From contig CM054062.1 of assembly GCA_028641055.1 (NCBI GenBank), forward strand, positions 238,672,528 to 238,736,527: DNA of 64,000 bases, written 5' to 3'. The notes under the pieces were generated by a model. The model worked only from the letters and a program-made list of their open reading frames with translations, ran no database searches and was not told where the DNA came from. Shown in pieces: positions 41,979-53,569 of the stretch. A program made the position numbers and the translations under genes. Position 1 is the first letter of the stretch; every line of letters begins with the position of its first letter. Source of the stretch: Alopecurus myosuroides (taxonomy: Eukaryota; Streptophyta; Magnoliopsida; Poales; Poaceae).

Positions 41979-42559
41979 GATACCAATTGAACTAACAGTT
42001 ACATCCAGGTTCTGCATCACAAGACATCAAAAGACATCACCGATGCACACAATCTATTTTATTTTTGAAAAAGGGGTAAAAACAAAGACCCACCGCGATG
42101 AAGAACTAGCACTCTAACCACCGCCAAATATGACACTAGGACTACAAACAACATTCTTCAATAACAATGTCTCAAAGAAAAAACAAAGCACAAAACTTGT
42201 CGTCGTCCCATCGTAGATATTAGTTTTTCATCCTGAAGAAAGTCCGAGTTTCCAAAATAATGCCTTCAGCAAAGTTATTGCCAGATACAACCAACAAAGG
42301 ACAAACCTTGGGCTTTCACCCTGAAAATCGTAGCTCGGTGCTCGAAAAACACCACCAAAAATGCAATCCACCTATGCTGCCACTCCCTCTTGCCAAAACC
42401 GTTGATGCAAGTCTCTAAACATCCGACACACATGAAACCCTGTGCCACGTAGTCCTCATCGGAGCCAATAACTTTTCCGTCATTATCAACCTTTGATCCC
42501 AGCTACCATAACTTTCTCCACATCTATCAGTTTCATGGAAATCTATAATAAGACATGTC
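41979..42559. repeat. Unassigned non-coding repeat, left half
   Basis: No reading frame of note. Its right end joins exactly to 54952 when the Sirevirus and one TSD are removed, so it is the left half of the sequence continuing at 54952-55766. The wording resembles a common Triticeae dispersed repeat, but I cannot place it in a class with confidence. Confidence 0.5.
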
Positions 42560-42564
42560 CTATG

Positions 42565-43923
42565 TGAAAGAACATAAGTTCTAAATCCTGGTTTGAGTGT
42601 TTGATTACAACATATAGATGGACTAATGTGCTTTGCTAAGTGTACTCAGAAAATATCGACCCGTAAATATCATACAAAGCTAAGCAATGAGTGAGAAAAA
42701 GTTACGGGAAAAGATGAGGAAGAGGAGAAAAGAAACGTCGAAGAAAAGGGAAAAAGAGACGAAGAAAAAGGGGTGGCCGGCCTCCAGGCCGGCCTGGCCG
42801 GGCTCCAGGCCGGGCTAGCACAGCCCCTGGCCAGCCCCACGCCGGCCCCCAGGCCGGGCTGCTCGGGTGGGGGTCCGGCCCCAGCCCCTCTGCCCCGCCG
42901 GCCCCAGGCCGGCCTCCAGGCCGGGGTGCCCGGGTGGGGGTCCGGCCTCACCCCCAGCCCCACGCCGGCCCCAGGCCGGGCTGGCTGCGCCCACCCGGCC
43001 CCCCCACTGGCGCCCACGCCGGCCCCAGGCCGGCCCCCAGGCCGGGGCGGGTTTGGCCCGGCCCCCAGGCCGGGGTGGGTCACAGGAAAGGGAAACCCCC
43101 CTCAAACGGCCGTATTTTCGACATGGGTATAAATACGGGGTCTCCACTTACCTCCTAGCTTTGTCAATCTCACCCACACTCTCTCTCACCACCATTGATT
43201 GACCAAGCTCAAGCTCAAGAACAAGATCTCCACAAATCCCCAACCAAAGCTCGTGATACTTTGGGATTTGAAGGAGACACCCCCGATCTACAACTCCACC
43301 GAGTCGATTAGAAATCCACCCACTCATCCCATAGGGATCTTGTCATTCTTAGTTCATTGGAGCTAGGAATCTTGTTGCTCTTCGTTCATCGGAGCTCGGA
43401 GCCTTGTTGATATCCCCGGTGCTTTTGTGCCCGTGGATCTTGCTTCTCGGAGTCTTGGCGGCTCTCGGGATTTGGTGAGGACCCTCCAATCTTGTGGAGT
43501 GTGCCTCATCCTTGTAAAGGTTCTAGTTGTCAACCTCAACGGCAACATAGTGATTCGAGCCTATCCACATCGGTGGAAGGTCTCGAAGGAGATACGGTGT
43601 GGCATTTGAGGCCTACTCGGTGTTCCACTTTGGTGGCACCGCACCGCTCCAACGGAGATTAGCTTCCATTGGGAAGTGAACTTCGGGATAAATCTCCGCG
43701 TCATTATGTTCGGTTATTCCTCAACTTACCTTTACTTGTTACTACTAGCTTAGTCTTATTACTCACCTTGTGCTAGTTGTAATTGATCAACATATAGGAT
43801 TGTCCATCTAGTTGCATTCTCTAGATAATCTATATTTGAGCTTTGCCTTGTTAACTTGAAAAAGAAGTTAAAATTTGTAGTTAACCTATTCACCCCCCCT
43901 CTAGTTAACCTCTCGATCCTTCA
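42565..43923 (+). repeat. 5' LTR of the Sirevirus
   Basis: 1359 bp. The palindrome-rich GC array (42774-43083) lies just before TATAAATA at 43128-43135, so the array occupies the enhancer position of the LTR promoter. The end ATTCACCCCCCCTCTAG matches the inner end of the solo LTR at 58544. Confidence 0.93.
42774..43083. repeat. Palindromic GGCC-rich array in the 5' LTR
   Basis: At least nine copies of CCAGGCCGG, mostly in the larger palindrome GGCCCCAGGCCGG or GGCCTCCAGGCCGG, spaced irregularly. CpG-rich. It differs from the 3' LTR array by whole-unit insertions and deletions. Confidence 0.9.
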
Positions 43924-43925
43924 AT

Positions 43926-43938
43926 TGGTATCAGAGCC
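43926..43938 (+). other. Primer-binding site of the Sirevirus
   Basis: TGGTATCAGAGCC, complementary to initiator tRNA-Met, begins two bases after the 5' LTR. Confidence 0.92.
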
Positions 43939-43982
43939 TCGTCTCTTTATAAAAGGCTTTACCGCCTAAAGAGGAGGTAAGG

Positions 43983-46424
43983 ATGGCCGATGATCCCGTC
44001 ACCATGGATGGGATTCAAAAGCTAATCCAAGCTATGATTGAATCTTCCGAGAAGAAGATGGAGGGACTAATAAAAGAATTGACATCTCCATCTAAGCAAC
44101 CTAGTGAAAAGATTATCTTAGATGAACATGGAAACCCCTTGCCAACTAAAGAAGGAAGTGATACAACTTCACCTTTAAATAATGGTGCACCATCAAATGG
44201 TAGTGGTGGCAATTCTTTTGGCTATGCATACAACAATGCTCCTAATGTTCAACATCCGCATGTTTCTAATCTTGGTCCACCTCCTTTGGTGGATCGGCAT
44301 CGTTTTACTAATTGGAAAGCTTCCATGAAGTCTTATATGTGCAGCTCTTCAATGCAAATATGGAGAATTTTTGAAAAAGGGTATGAGCCAAAGGACCCCG
44401 CAAATCTAAGCTCAAGTGACATCATAGATGAGCAACTCAACGCTCATGCTTTGCACATGTTGGAGAGGGAAATGGAAAAGGAAGGAGTTGAGCACATTCG
44501 GTCCTTCACTAGTGCAAAGAAAGCTTATGATGGTCTTGTCGATATGTTTGACGGCAATGTCAACCTCCAAAGGTCCAAGAGGTCAATCATTCAAAGAAAA
44601 GTTGAACACTTTCATTTGGGCGATGGAGAGAACATAGAAGACATGTTTAGAAGACTCAAGGCTCTTGTAAATGATATGAGAGATAGTGGATTCACGGATT
44701 GTACGGAGAATTGGGTCAAGGAGAAATTCCTACTCACCTTAATGCCATACAATGAAAACATGGTGATGAATGTACAAGCAAGGGCCGACTATTTGGACCT
44801 ATCCCCCAATGATGTCTTAGGTCTTTTTATCACTCTAAAGGTCATGAAACAAACCTCCGATGATGTCATGGCCCGTGTGAACGGAGCAAAGAAAGCATCT
44901 CTTGCCTTGAAGGCCAAGGTCATTCCCCATGAAGATAATGACTCGAGTGATGATGGTGGCTCTATGCATGAGGTCTCCGAGAAAGAAATGAGGACATCAC
45001 ATGAAGAATGCTTGGCTCTTGCTCAACACAAGTGGTGGAAGAAAGGAGACTTTAGATCCAATGCCACCAAGAACAAAGGGAAGGAATCCTCGAGCACGAA
45101 GAAAGCAAGAACTTGCTTCAATTGTGGAGATTCCAAGCACTTCGTTGTCGAGTGTCCCTTCAAGAGTAGAATTGAGAATGGAGGAAGACTTATCAAGAAA
45201 TCCACCTTCATTCCCAAGTCCAAGAACTTCATCAAGAGAGTCCCTCCTAGGGCAATGATTGCTAAAGAAGTCGAGTACACCTCCGGTGGTGAAGAGAGTG
45301 ATGGTGAAGGCGAACAAGTAGGTATGGCGGCCATGGCTAGGGGCGTCATACCTCCTAACTTAAGCTCTCTCTTCTCCAACCCAAATGAAAACAAGGGCCC
45401 CTCGATTCACAAGTGCTTCATGGCCAAGGGTATACCCCCAAAGGTGACTCCTACACTTAAACTTGCTAACTCCTCTATTCCTTCACTACTAAATTGCGTC
45501 GAGGAAGACCCCTTGACAAACTTTGTTGAAAAACTATAAGGAGAAACTAAATCCATCTTTGTCTCTCTCATGGATCAATTAAGTGAGGCACATGGCCTCA
45601 TTGATGAACATGAGGAGAGAATAATGTTACTTGAAAAGTTTGCTCGTGATGATGCTAGTAAAATTGAGGAGCTTGAGAAAGCTCTAGATGAATCACATTG
45701 CCTTAAACAAAGCATTGAAGAAACCTTTGCAATTGACATAGCTAAAGTTAAACTTGATTGTCAACATGCTTTTGCTAAGGTAACGGAATTCATGAGTTTA
45801 AATGATGCAACCAACCAAGGGTATAATGAACTCATTAAGGATTTTGATAAGCTTAAAATTGATCATCGTACTATCTCAAATGAGCTCAAAACCTTAAAAG
45901 GAGTTAGAGTTGTGAATGAAAACTCTTGTGCTACTAACCCTTTGTGTGTCAAGGCAACTCTCATTGAGGAGAACAATAGGTTGAAGGCACAACTCAACAA
46001 AGGCCTTGCCACATGCATCCAAGGGCAAAAGAACCTCAATGATCTTTTGAGTAATCATAAGAGAGTTGTTGGTAAAGAAGGCCTTGGTTTTGGTTCCACA
46101 TCGAAGGTGGCCTACAAGAAGAAGTCAACTCCCTCCACTAACTCTATTGTTTTTGTGAAGGAGGGGGAGTTGGCTAATGAGGAAGATGAGTTTGATATTA
46201 TTGCTAAAAGTATTGTTTCTAGGAACACTTCTACTCACAACAACTTTGCGGGAAAGTATAACCCATCCTATGTGCTTCTAAAATCTACTAATGGTCATGT
46301 TTATGCAAAGTATGTAGGCACCTCATATGGTGATGATTACAAGCATGCTATTTGGGTTCCCAAGACCCTTGTGACTAACAAAAAAGGACCCATCCAAAAA
46401 TGGGTACCTAAGACAAGAAGTTGA
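43983..46424 (+). pseudogene. Sirevirus gag (one premature stop)
   Basis: The first ATG after the primer site opens a frame with a Copia gag core (residues about 95-300: RFTNWKASMKSYM, KAYDGLVDMFDGN, QRKVEHFHLGDGENIEDMF). A CCHC zinc knuckle, CFNCGDSKHFVVEC, lies near residue 380. A TAA at 45537 interrupts it. The same frame then continues to TGA at 46422 through a long coiled-coil (DEHEERIMLLEKFARDDA onwards) and a tail ending QKWVPKTRS. The second half is typical of the extended gag of Sireviruses. The gag product would form the particle and bind RNA. The final TGA is probably the true gag end, because pol lies in another frame. Confidence 0.9.
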
Positions 46425-46440
46425 TTCATTGTAGGGTTGC

Positions 46441-49400
46441 ATTTCCGGTGGAACATCATGGATGATTGATAGCGGTTGTTCCGCACACATGACCGGAAGC
46501 AAAGAAGTATTAGAAGACTTGAAACTCCAACTTCTCAAGTTTGCTCATGTAACTATTGGTGATCGCTCACAACTTAAGGTATTGGGACATGGCAAGGTGG
46601 TCATTTCTCCGGATTCATCCATTGAGAAAGTCCTCCTTGTTGAGTCCCTTGGCTATAATCTTCTTTCCGTCTTGCAACTTTGTGAGTGCAATTTTACATG
46701 TGTATTTGGGCGTCACCATGTGCTTGTCCTTCACACTATTTCTCTTAAAGTAGCCTTTGTTGGGTTTGTGGAAAACGGTATGTATGTAGTGGATTTCTCG
46801 AAAGAAACTACACATATCGCCACATGTCTAATGGCTAAATCCGACGTGGGGTGGCTTTGGCATCGTCGCCTAGGCCACGTCGGTATGAGAAATCTACAAA
46901 CTCTTGTGAAGGGTGAGCACGTGGTAGGACTAACAAGTGTGAATTTTTCCAAAGATCGTCCTTGTAGCTCTTGTATTGCCGGAAAGATGCATGAGAAGAA
47001 TCATCCTAAGACATCAATCATCGCCAAAACAAGACCTTTTGAGCGCATTCACATGGACCTATTTGGTCCTCCCACATATGATAGTCTTGGTGGCAAGAAG
47101 TATTGTTTGGTTATTGTTGATGATTATACAAGATACACTTGGGTTTTCTATATCAAGAAGAAGAGTGAAACTCAAGAAAGATTCATTACTTGGGCTACCG
47201 AAGTGCAACGCCAATATGACACCAAGATCTTATCCATTAGAAGTGACAATGGTTCCGAGTTCAAGAACTACACCATGGATGAATTCTTGGGTAATGAGGG
47301 GATAAGACATCAATATTCCGCCGCGTACACCCCTAAACAAAATGGTGTTGCGGAGAGGAAGAATCGCACACTTATTGATATGGCAAGAACTATGATGGCC
47401 GAGTTCAAATCCCCATATAACTTTTGGGCCGAAGCTATCAACGCCGCTTGTCATCTATCTAACCGACTCTTCCTTCGTCCGATGATTGGCATGACTCCAT
47501 ATGAGCTTCTAACCGGTAACAAACCCAACCTCTCATATCTTCGAGTTTTTGGGTGCAAATGCCAAGTATACATAAAGGGAACTAGATTGTCTAAGTTTGA
47601 TGCTAGAACTTTTGAAGGTATTTTTGTTGGTTACGCCACGAACTCCCACACTTATAGAGTCTACAACATATCCACCGGGTGTGTTGAAGAATCTATGAAT
47701 GTGGAATTTCATGAGGATAATGGCTCCCAAGTGGAGCAAATTGATTGTGATGATGTAGGTGATGAACCATCCTCTATAGCCATAGGAAGAATGGGTGTAG
47801 GTCCACTTATACCCATTGAGGGACACCTTGTGGCAAATGAGGATGGAACTAGCTCTACGTAAGTGGAGCCCTCTACATCAACCACCAATCAAATGGTAAA
47901 CCAAGAACAAGAAGAAGATCTTCATGTGGATACCTCCCATCAAGAAAGTGATCAAGATCCACCCAATGATAATGGTGGAAATGGTCTTGGTGATACTTCA
48001 CCAAGAACTCCAATAAGGGTGGACAATGGTCTTGATGAAGGAAATGATGAGGATATTCCACCTAATGAACATCCCGATGATGCTCTAGTTCGTATCATGT
48101 CTCGTCAAGCATCAAGATTGCAACAAAAGTCACTATATCAAAAGAATATCATTGGTGGCTTGGGAAGAAGTGTCTCCACTCGTGGACAAGTACTCAAGTT
48201 TTGTGGTATTCACTCATATGTCTCTCATGTTGAACCCATCAAAGTGTATGATGCTCTTGAAGATGAAGATTGGGTTCAAGCTATGCATGAAGAGCTCCAT
48301 AATTTTGAAAGGAACAAAGTATGGTCACTAGTCGAAAGGCCCAAGGATCACAATATCATTGTAACTAAATGAGTATTCAAGAATAAGCAAGATTCTCATG
48401 GGAAAGTGATTCGCAACAAAGCACGATTGGTTGCTCAAGGCTACTCTCAAGTCGAAGGACTTGACTACGGTGAAACTTTCGCTCCCGTAGCTAGGCTTGA
48501 ATCCATTCGTATATTACTTGCATTTGCCACTAGTCATAACTTCATCTTGCATCAAATGGATGTTAAAAGTGCCTTTCTAAATGGACCTTTAAATTAAATG
48601 GTATATGTTAAACAACCTCCGGGATTCGAGGATCCCAAGTATCCTAACCATGTCTACTTCCTCCATAAGGCTTTGTATGGCCTCAAACAAGCCCCACGTG
48701 CTTGGTATGATCACTTAAAGGAGTTCTTAGTAGATCGTGGTTTCGTACTTGGGGTAATTGATCCCACTCTCTTTACCAAAAGTGTAGATGGACATTTCTT
48801 CGTATGCCAAGTATATGTTGATGATATTATATTTGGATCCTCTAACGTGAGTTTTGTAGATCAATTTGCCAAACTAATGACAAGTGAATTTGAGATGTCT
48901 ATGATGGGAGAATTAAAATTCTTTCTAGGTTTTGAGATCAAGCAATATCATGAAGGGACTTTTATTTGTCAAGCCAAATATATTGAAGACATGCTCAAGA
49001 AATTCGATATGATAAATGCCAAACCATTACCTTATCCAATGCCAACAACCACAAATCTCTCCTTGGATCATGAAGGTATACCGGTAGACCCCAAACTTTA
49101 TCGATCCATCATTGGATCTTTGCTTTACCTTTGTGCATCTAGACCGGACATTATGTTTAGTGTGGGTTTGTGTGCAAGATTTCAATCTAACCCCAAGGAA
49201 AGCCATATGATTGCGGTCAAGAGGATTCTTAGGTACTTGGTTGACACTCCCACTCATGGTCTTTGGTATCCATCAAACACAACTTTTGATCTTGTGGGAT
49301 ACTCGGATGCGGATTGGGGAGGTGACAAGGTGGATAGAAAATCAACCTCGGGGGCTTGCCAATTTCTTGGTAGGTCTCTCGTGTGTTGGTCTTCCAAGAA

Positions 49401-49767
49401 GCAAAATTGTATTGCCACCTCCTCCACAGAAGCGGAGTATATTTCCGCCGCAAGTTGTTGTTCTCAACTCTTATGGATGAGGCAATGTCTTAAGGATTTT
49501 GGAATTAAGATTAAGACAATGCCTCTTTTATGTGATAATGAGAGTGCCATTAAGATTGGTCACAATCCGGTACTTCATGGCAAGACCAAGCATATTGAGA
49601 TTCGGTATCATTTTATTCGGGATCATGTGGCAAATGGTGATATCTCACTCTCCTATGTCAACACTAAAGATCAACTTGCCGACATCCTTACCAAGCCTCT
49701 AGATGTGAAGAGATTCAAGGAATTGAGGAGTGAGCTCAACATCATATGTGCAAGCAATTTTAGTTGA
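46441..49767 (+). pseudogene. Sirevirus pol: protease, integrase, reverse transcriptase, RNase H
   Basis: A single frame, +1 relative to gag, opens after a stop at 46432; the first ATG is 46462. Protease WMIDSGCSAHMTG is followed by the GAG-pre-integrase finger (WHRRLGHVGMRNL ... CSSCIAGK) and the integrase DDE residues in HMDLFGP, IRSDNGSEF and NGVAERKNRT. RT has QMDVKSAFLNG and YVDDIIFGS; RNase H has SDADWGGD, STEAEYIS and CDNESAI. Three nonsense codons break it (TAA 47860, TGA 48370, TAA 48595), all in one frame without any indel. All catalytic residues I can check are present. Integrase before RT proves Copia order. How gag-pol read-through would occur is not evident. Confidence 0.93.
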
Positions 49768-49829
49768 TTGAAAATCTTGCATACACACCCCTACTAGACT
49801 CTTATTTGGATTTAGATCCACGCATAGAC

Positions 49830-49840
49830 ATAGGGGGAGT
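49830..49840 (+). other. Polypurine tract 1 of the Sirevirus
   Basis: ATAGGGGGAGT, 63 bases after pol. It is the first of at least four similar tracts (also 53013-53021, 53465-53473 and 53556-53569), the multiple-polypurine-tract feature of Sireviruses. Confidence 0.7.
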
Positions 49841-50397
49841 GTAGCTCAATCAATGAGTCAACACTACCTTTATAATGCATAAATAAACAAATCATGCCTA
49901 AATGATCATTTTTAATGACATCATGTGCTTCAATGATGAGTCTCGACAATGCACCCAAGATACATCTTCGCGGTGTCATATCGAACATACTCATACATGG
50001 TGGCTACGACCACCGACAATTTTTCAATAAGATATTTGTGTTCGAGTGGTCACTCATTTGCTTTTTCATTTGGTTTCATATTTCATGGGTATCCAATGTT
50101 GCTCATTTCATTTTCTCTTTCTTTCCATTGGATACAAATGAAAACATCACATGCATGACATCATTCTCATCTCATTCGTGCACATGGTCAAATAAAAATT
50201 GCTCTAACAAACAAATTCCTGAAAATGTGTTAGTATTAGAATATATTCATGAATATCTGTTGAAATGATAATTTTTTTTGTTGCGCGTTATAGCTTGGTA
50301 GTTGTGTAGGGTTATTTTTTATTTTTTACAAAAAAAAAAATCATAAAACAAACACAACACACACAGCTCAACCCAACTGCCAAAAAAAAAAAAAAAC
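49841..50397. other. Sirevirus spacer between pol and the palindrome array
   Basis: A/T-rich, non-coding, ending in an A-run at 50331-50397. I see no conserved motif in it. Confidence 0.5.
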
Positions 50398-50565
50398 CCG
50401 GCCTCCCCCCCGCGCGCGCCGGCCCCAGGCCGGGTAGCTCGGGCGCATGGCCGGCCTCCAGCCCGGCCTCCCTCCCCCGCGCGCCGGCCCCAGGCCGGCC
50501 TCCCCGCCCTGCACACGCCCCGCGCCGGCCAGGCCGGCCACCCGCCCGGCCCCAGGCCGGGGTGG
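50398..50565. repeat. Internal palindromic GGCC-rich array upstream of ORF3
   Basis: Four copies of CCAGGCCGG within GGCCCCAGGCCGG-type palindromes, the same units as in both LTR arrays. It lies about 270-440 bases before the ORF3 start codon, with a C-rich, CT-rich leader-like stretch (50570-50790) between. Confidence 0.88.
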
Positions 50566-50836
50566 GCGCTGCCCCACCCCCACACACACCAACACACGCA
50601 CCCAAGCCCCCAACCGCACCCCATCCACCCAAACCCCTTCTTCCTCCTCTCCACCCTCCATTAGAGCACCTTGGTGCTCTTTCCTCCCCCACCTCCCCCC
50701 CACCTCCCTAGCCCATCCCCACCACCCAAATTCACGGATCCGCAAGCCCTCGGCCCTCTCCTCCCTCTCCTCCACACGGATTTCTCATTAACCCCTTATT
50801 GGAGGAGATCGGGACGTGCCTTTTTTTTGTTTTAAG

Positions 50837-52974
50837 ATGGCTTCGAACTCGGGTAAGTTTCTTTGGGCTTTTCTATGGTTTAGGTGTATGTGAGTACTCT
50901 CTCTAGGTGTGCTAGTACTAGTGTTCATGTGCTAGATCTTTTGTTTCCATCTATTCATGATTAGGGTTCATGCCACTCGTATGTCACTAGATTAAATCCT
51001 ATCCATGGGTGTGCTTGTACTAGGATTCATATGCTAGATTTTTTCTCTCTCCATCTAGTCATGCTAAGGTTCATACCGCTATGATATATTATGCTTTGTT
51101 CATGCCATGGGTTTCATCTATTCTTATGTATGCCATGTTGATGTTCCATGCTCCTTGTATTCTAGCCCTCACCCTATGATACCATGCCTCACCTAGCTTT
51201 GCACATTCAATTTCATAATTGGCCATGGCTAAATACTACAATTTTCCCATTATTGATGCGATTGTTCTCTCATTGTGCCATAATGTGTATGATATACCTT
51301 ACATAGTTTTACATCCCAATGGTCTCTCGTATGTTTACATGCCCAAGATTGTTTTCACATCCCACAATCCCATACACATACTATGATAAGATGCAAACAC
51401 CCATAATATTGTGTTTACTAACTATTGGGTTCGTCTTTCGTTTACCATGTCGTTGTCCCATAGATTCATGGCTTAATTATTTTCTTTTCTCACCTAAACA
51501 ACGACCATGTGCACTCATTATCATGCTCCATCTCCATGCATCATATGTTTCAGGTGATTCTCCTCCTCATGATGATGCCTCTCGCTCTCTCCGTCCTCTC
51601 ACCTCTCGCAAGAAGACTGCTCAGGATGTTGCTGGCTCTACTCCCTCACGGAGATCCTCTATTCCTATCAATCCGAAGGAGCCCGTGATCAGAAACTGGG
51701 GTGGCCTTAGTGCATCTGATTTTGAGGAAGCTAGGTTGAAATTTAATCCTTATGAGTTTGGTCAACGCACGTGCTCGGATGCTCGGTTTTATTGCAAGAT
51801 GCATCAAGTCATGCATGAATTTATCCTTGGAAAGCTACAGCACACTCACGTGGATCAACACTTCTTTGACATTGAGTATACTCGCAACAAGTGGCCTGAA
51901 GTTATGACCATCATGGACTACCACAACCTCACTACTCTCATGGGTGACACACTTGCTCATCCGTACTCTCCAGAGTTGCTCAGGGAGTTCTACTCCACAG
52001 TTCACTTCGCCTCTGGTGGCCCCACGCGTCTCCCGCGTACCTTGATATGGATGAGCGGTGGCACCAAGTGTGAGGCTACTATGGATGAGTTTGGTGCTAT
52101 CTTGGGTATCCCCGAATATCGGTTTGACTATACATTCTATTTCCGCATTCATGGGGAGTCCAACAAGATTATGAAGGCCAAGGAGGGGATTCGTCATTGC
52201 TATCCCGAAGGTACCGGATCCATGCATATTCCTAAGATCAAGTTCTTCTCTGAGCATTGGTACATGATACACGCCATTCTTCGCAACACCATCAACGCCA
52301 AATTTGGTGAGAAGGGCGAGGTACGCAAGTGGATGATCAACCTCCTCTTCCACATTGAGTCTCGGATGCAAGCAAAGAAGCAATTGGATGTACTGGACTA
52401 CATGTGGCAGGAGATGCAGAATGTGGTTAAGGAGAAGAGGGTACCCATCTATGGCTCATACATTCAGCGTCTTATTGAGACCCGCATCCCCGAAGGTCTC
52501 GTCAACAACTATGCCAAAGTGACTCCAAAGAAGAACATTCATATGTATGATGCTCCCATTGAGACTGCTCATGAGCCAAGGCCTAAGCGCACCCGCACCG
52601 AGTCAGTTACTCGCCGCTCTCCTTCACCTTCTCCTCCTCCTGAGACATTTAATCTTAAGAAGATTCTTCAGAAGATGAACTGCTTTTTCATTGATAAGCA
52701 ACATCAGGATTATGAGGCTTATCGCAAAGGGAAGGCCTCTAGTCGCCGTCAGCGCGCCATCCAGATTGCTCTCCAGATTCCACTTAGTCCTCCCAGCTCC
52801 GACGAGATTTCCGAGGAGAAGTGGAAGTCTAAGCATACTTATTGGTGTGGAGATGATGTTACCTCTCTCGGCTCTTTTGCGGGGCCATACACCACCGCTG
52901 AGGCTAGCTCCAGTCAGGCTCCTCCAGAGGACTTCCATGAGGATGAGGATGAGGATGAGATGGGCGACGAGTGA
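50837..52974 (+). CDS. Sirevirus ORF3 (envelope-position ORF), two exons
   Basis: A tiny first exon (50837-50852, the start codon and five residues) is followed by a GGTAAGT donor, a 701-base intron and a TTTCAG acceptor, then exon 2 (51554-52974). The splice keeps frame and gives 478 residues. The spliced product has no signal peptide or membrane segment; the hydrophobic stretch in the same frame before 51553 belongs to the intron. The core (LSASDFEEARLKFNPYEFG, MDEFGAILGIPEYRF) resembles the plant domain called 'putative plant transposon protein' (PF20167, from memory). A basic PKRTRTES patch near residue 350 may be a nuclear signal; the C-terminus is acidic (EDEDEDEMGDE). The frame is fully open, unlike pol. 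It occupies the place of the env-like ORF in SIRE1 but nothing in it looks like an envelope. Function unknown. Confidence 0.8.
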
Positions 52975-53569
52975 TCGGGTTGCATTTTTCTCCCTTTTCG
53001 GTGTATGATGCCAAGGGGGAGAAACACTCACGCATAGCATTGCATTTCATGCATTCATTTGCGTCTTATCTTCGTGATTTGCTTTTATCCTTTTAGTTGA
53101 AACTATTTGTGTGGTTTGTGAACCTTGGTGTTATTGTAAGACTATGTCCTTAATTATCTATCGTACTCTCTATTATGCGTGTGACAATGGTTATTGAAGA
53201 TCATAGCAAGATTATCAAGTTATTTCATCCACTCACTATTTCAATGTGTTGAAGCCATATTGAGGGAAGTTGTTATTCATAAGGAGAATGCTATGGTAAG
53301 ATCTTCCTAGTAGTAAACATTATTGCTCACCTGTGTTCATACATGTGTATCTTCAAATGGTAAAATCATGGTTGAACTAATTCTTGCACTTCACATAAAT
53401 ATGTTGTAGTCTCATCATCATCATGATTATCAAATATACATGTCAATTGTTATGGGCACACAAATAGGGGGAGTACGAATATATATGTTAATTCTCTCAC
53501 AAATAGCCATGCAAAATTATCTCTTATGCAAATCCGTATGTTGTCATCAAACATCAAAAAGGGGGAGAT
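52975..53569 (+). other. Sirevirus 3' untranslated interior with polypurine tracts
   Basis: Non-coding. It has polypurine tracts at 53013-53021 (AAGGGGGAG), 53465-53473 (TAGGGGGAG) and, next to the LTR, 53556-53569 (CAAAAAGGGGGAGAT). The last one directly abuts the LTR and is the functional primer site by position. Confidence 0.75.

Noticed and set aside
42670..43202. Open frames of 110-137 codons in the Sirevirus LTR
   Set aside because: They are translations of the GGCC palindrome array (runs of Pro, Arg, Gly) in several frames and are repeated in the other LTR.
51319..51553. Hydrophobic N-terminal extension of ORF3 suggesting a membrane or envelope protein
   Set aside because: It falls within a well-formed intron; the spliced start at 50837 gives a soluble protein.
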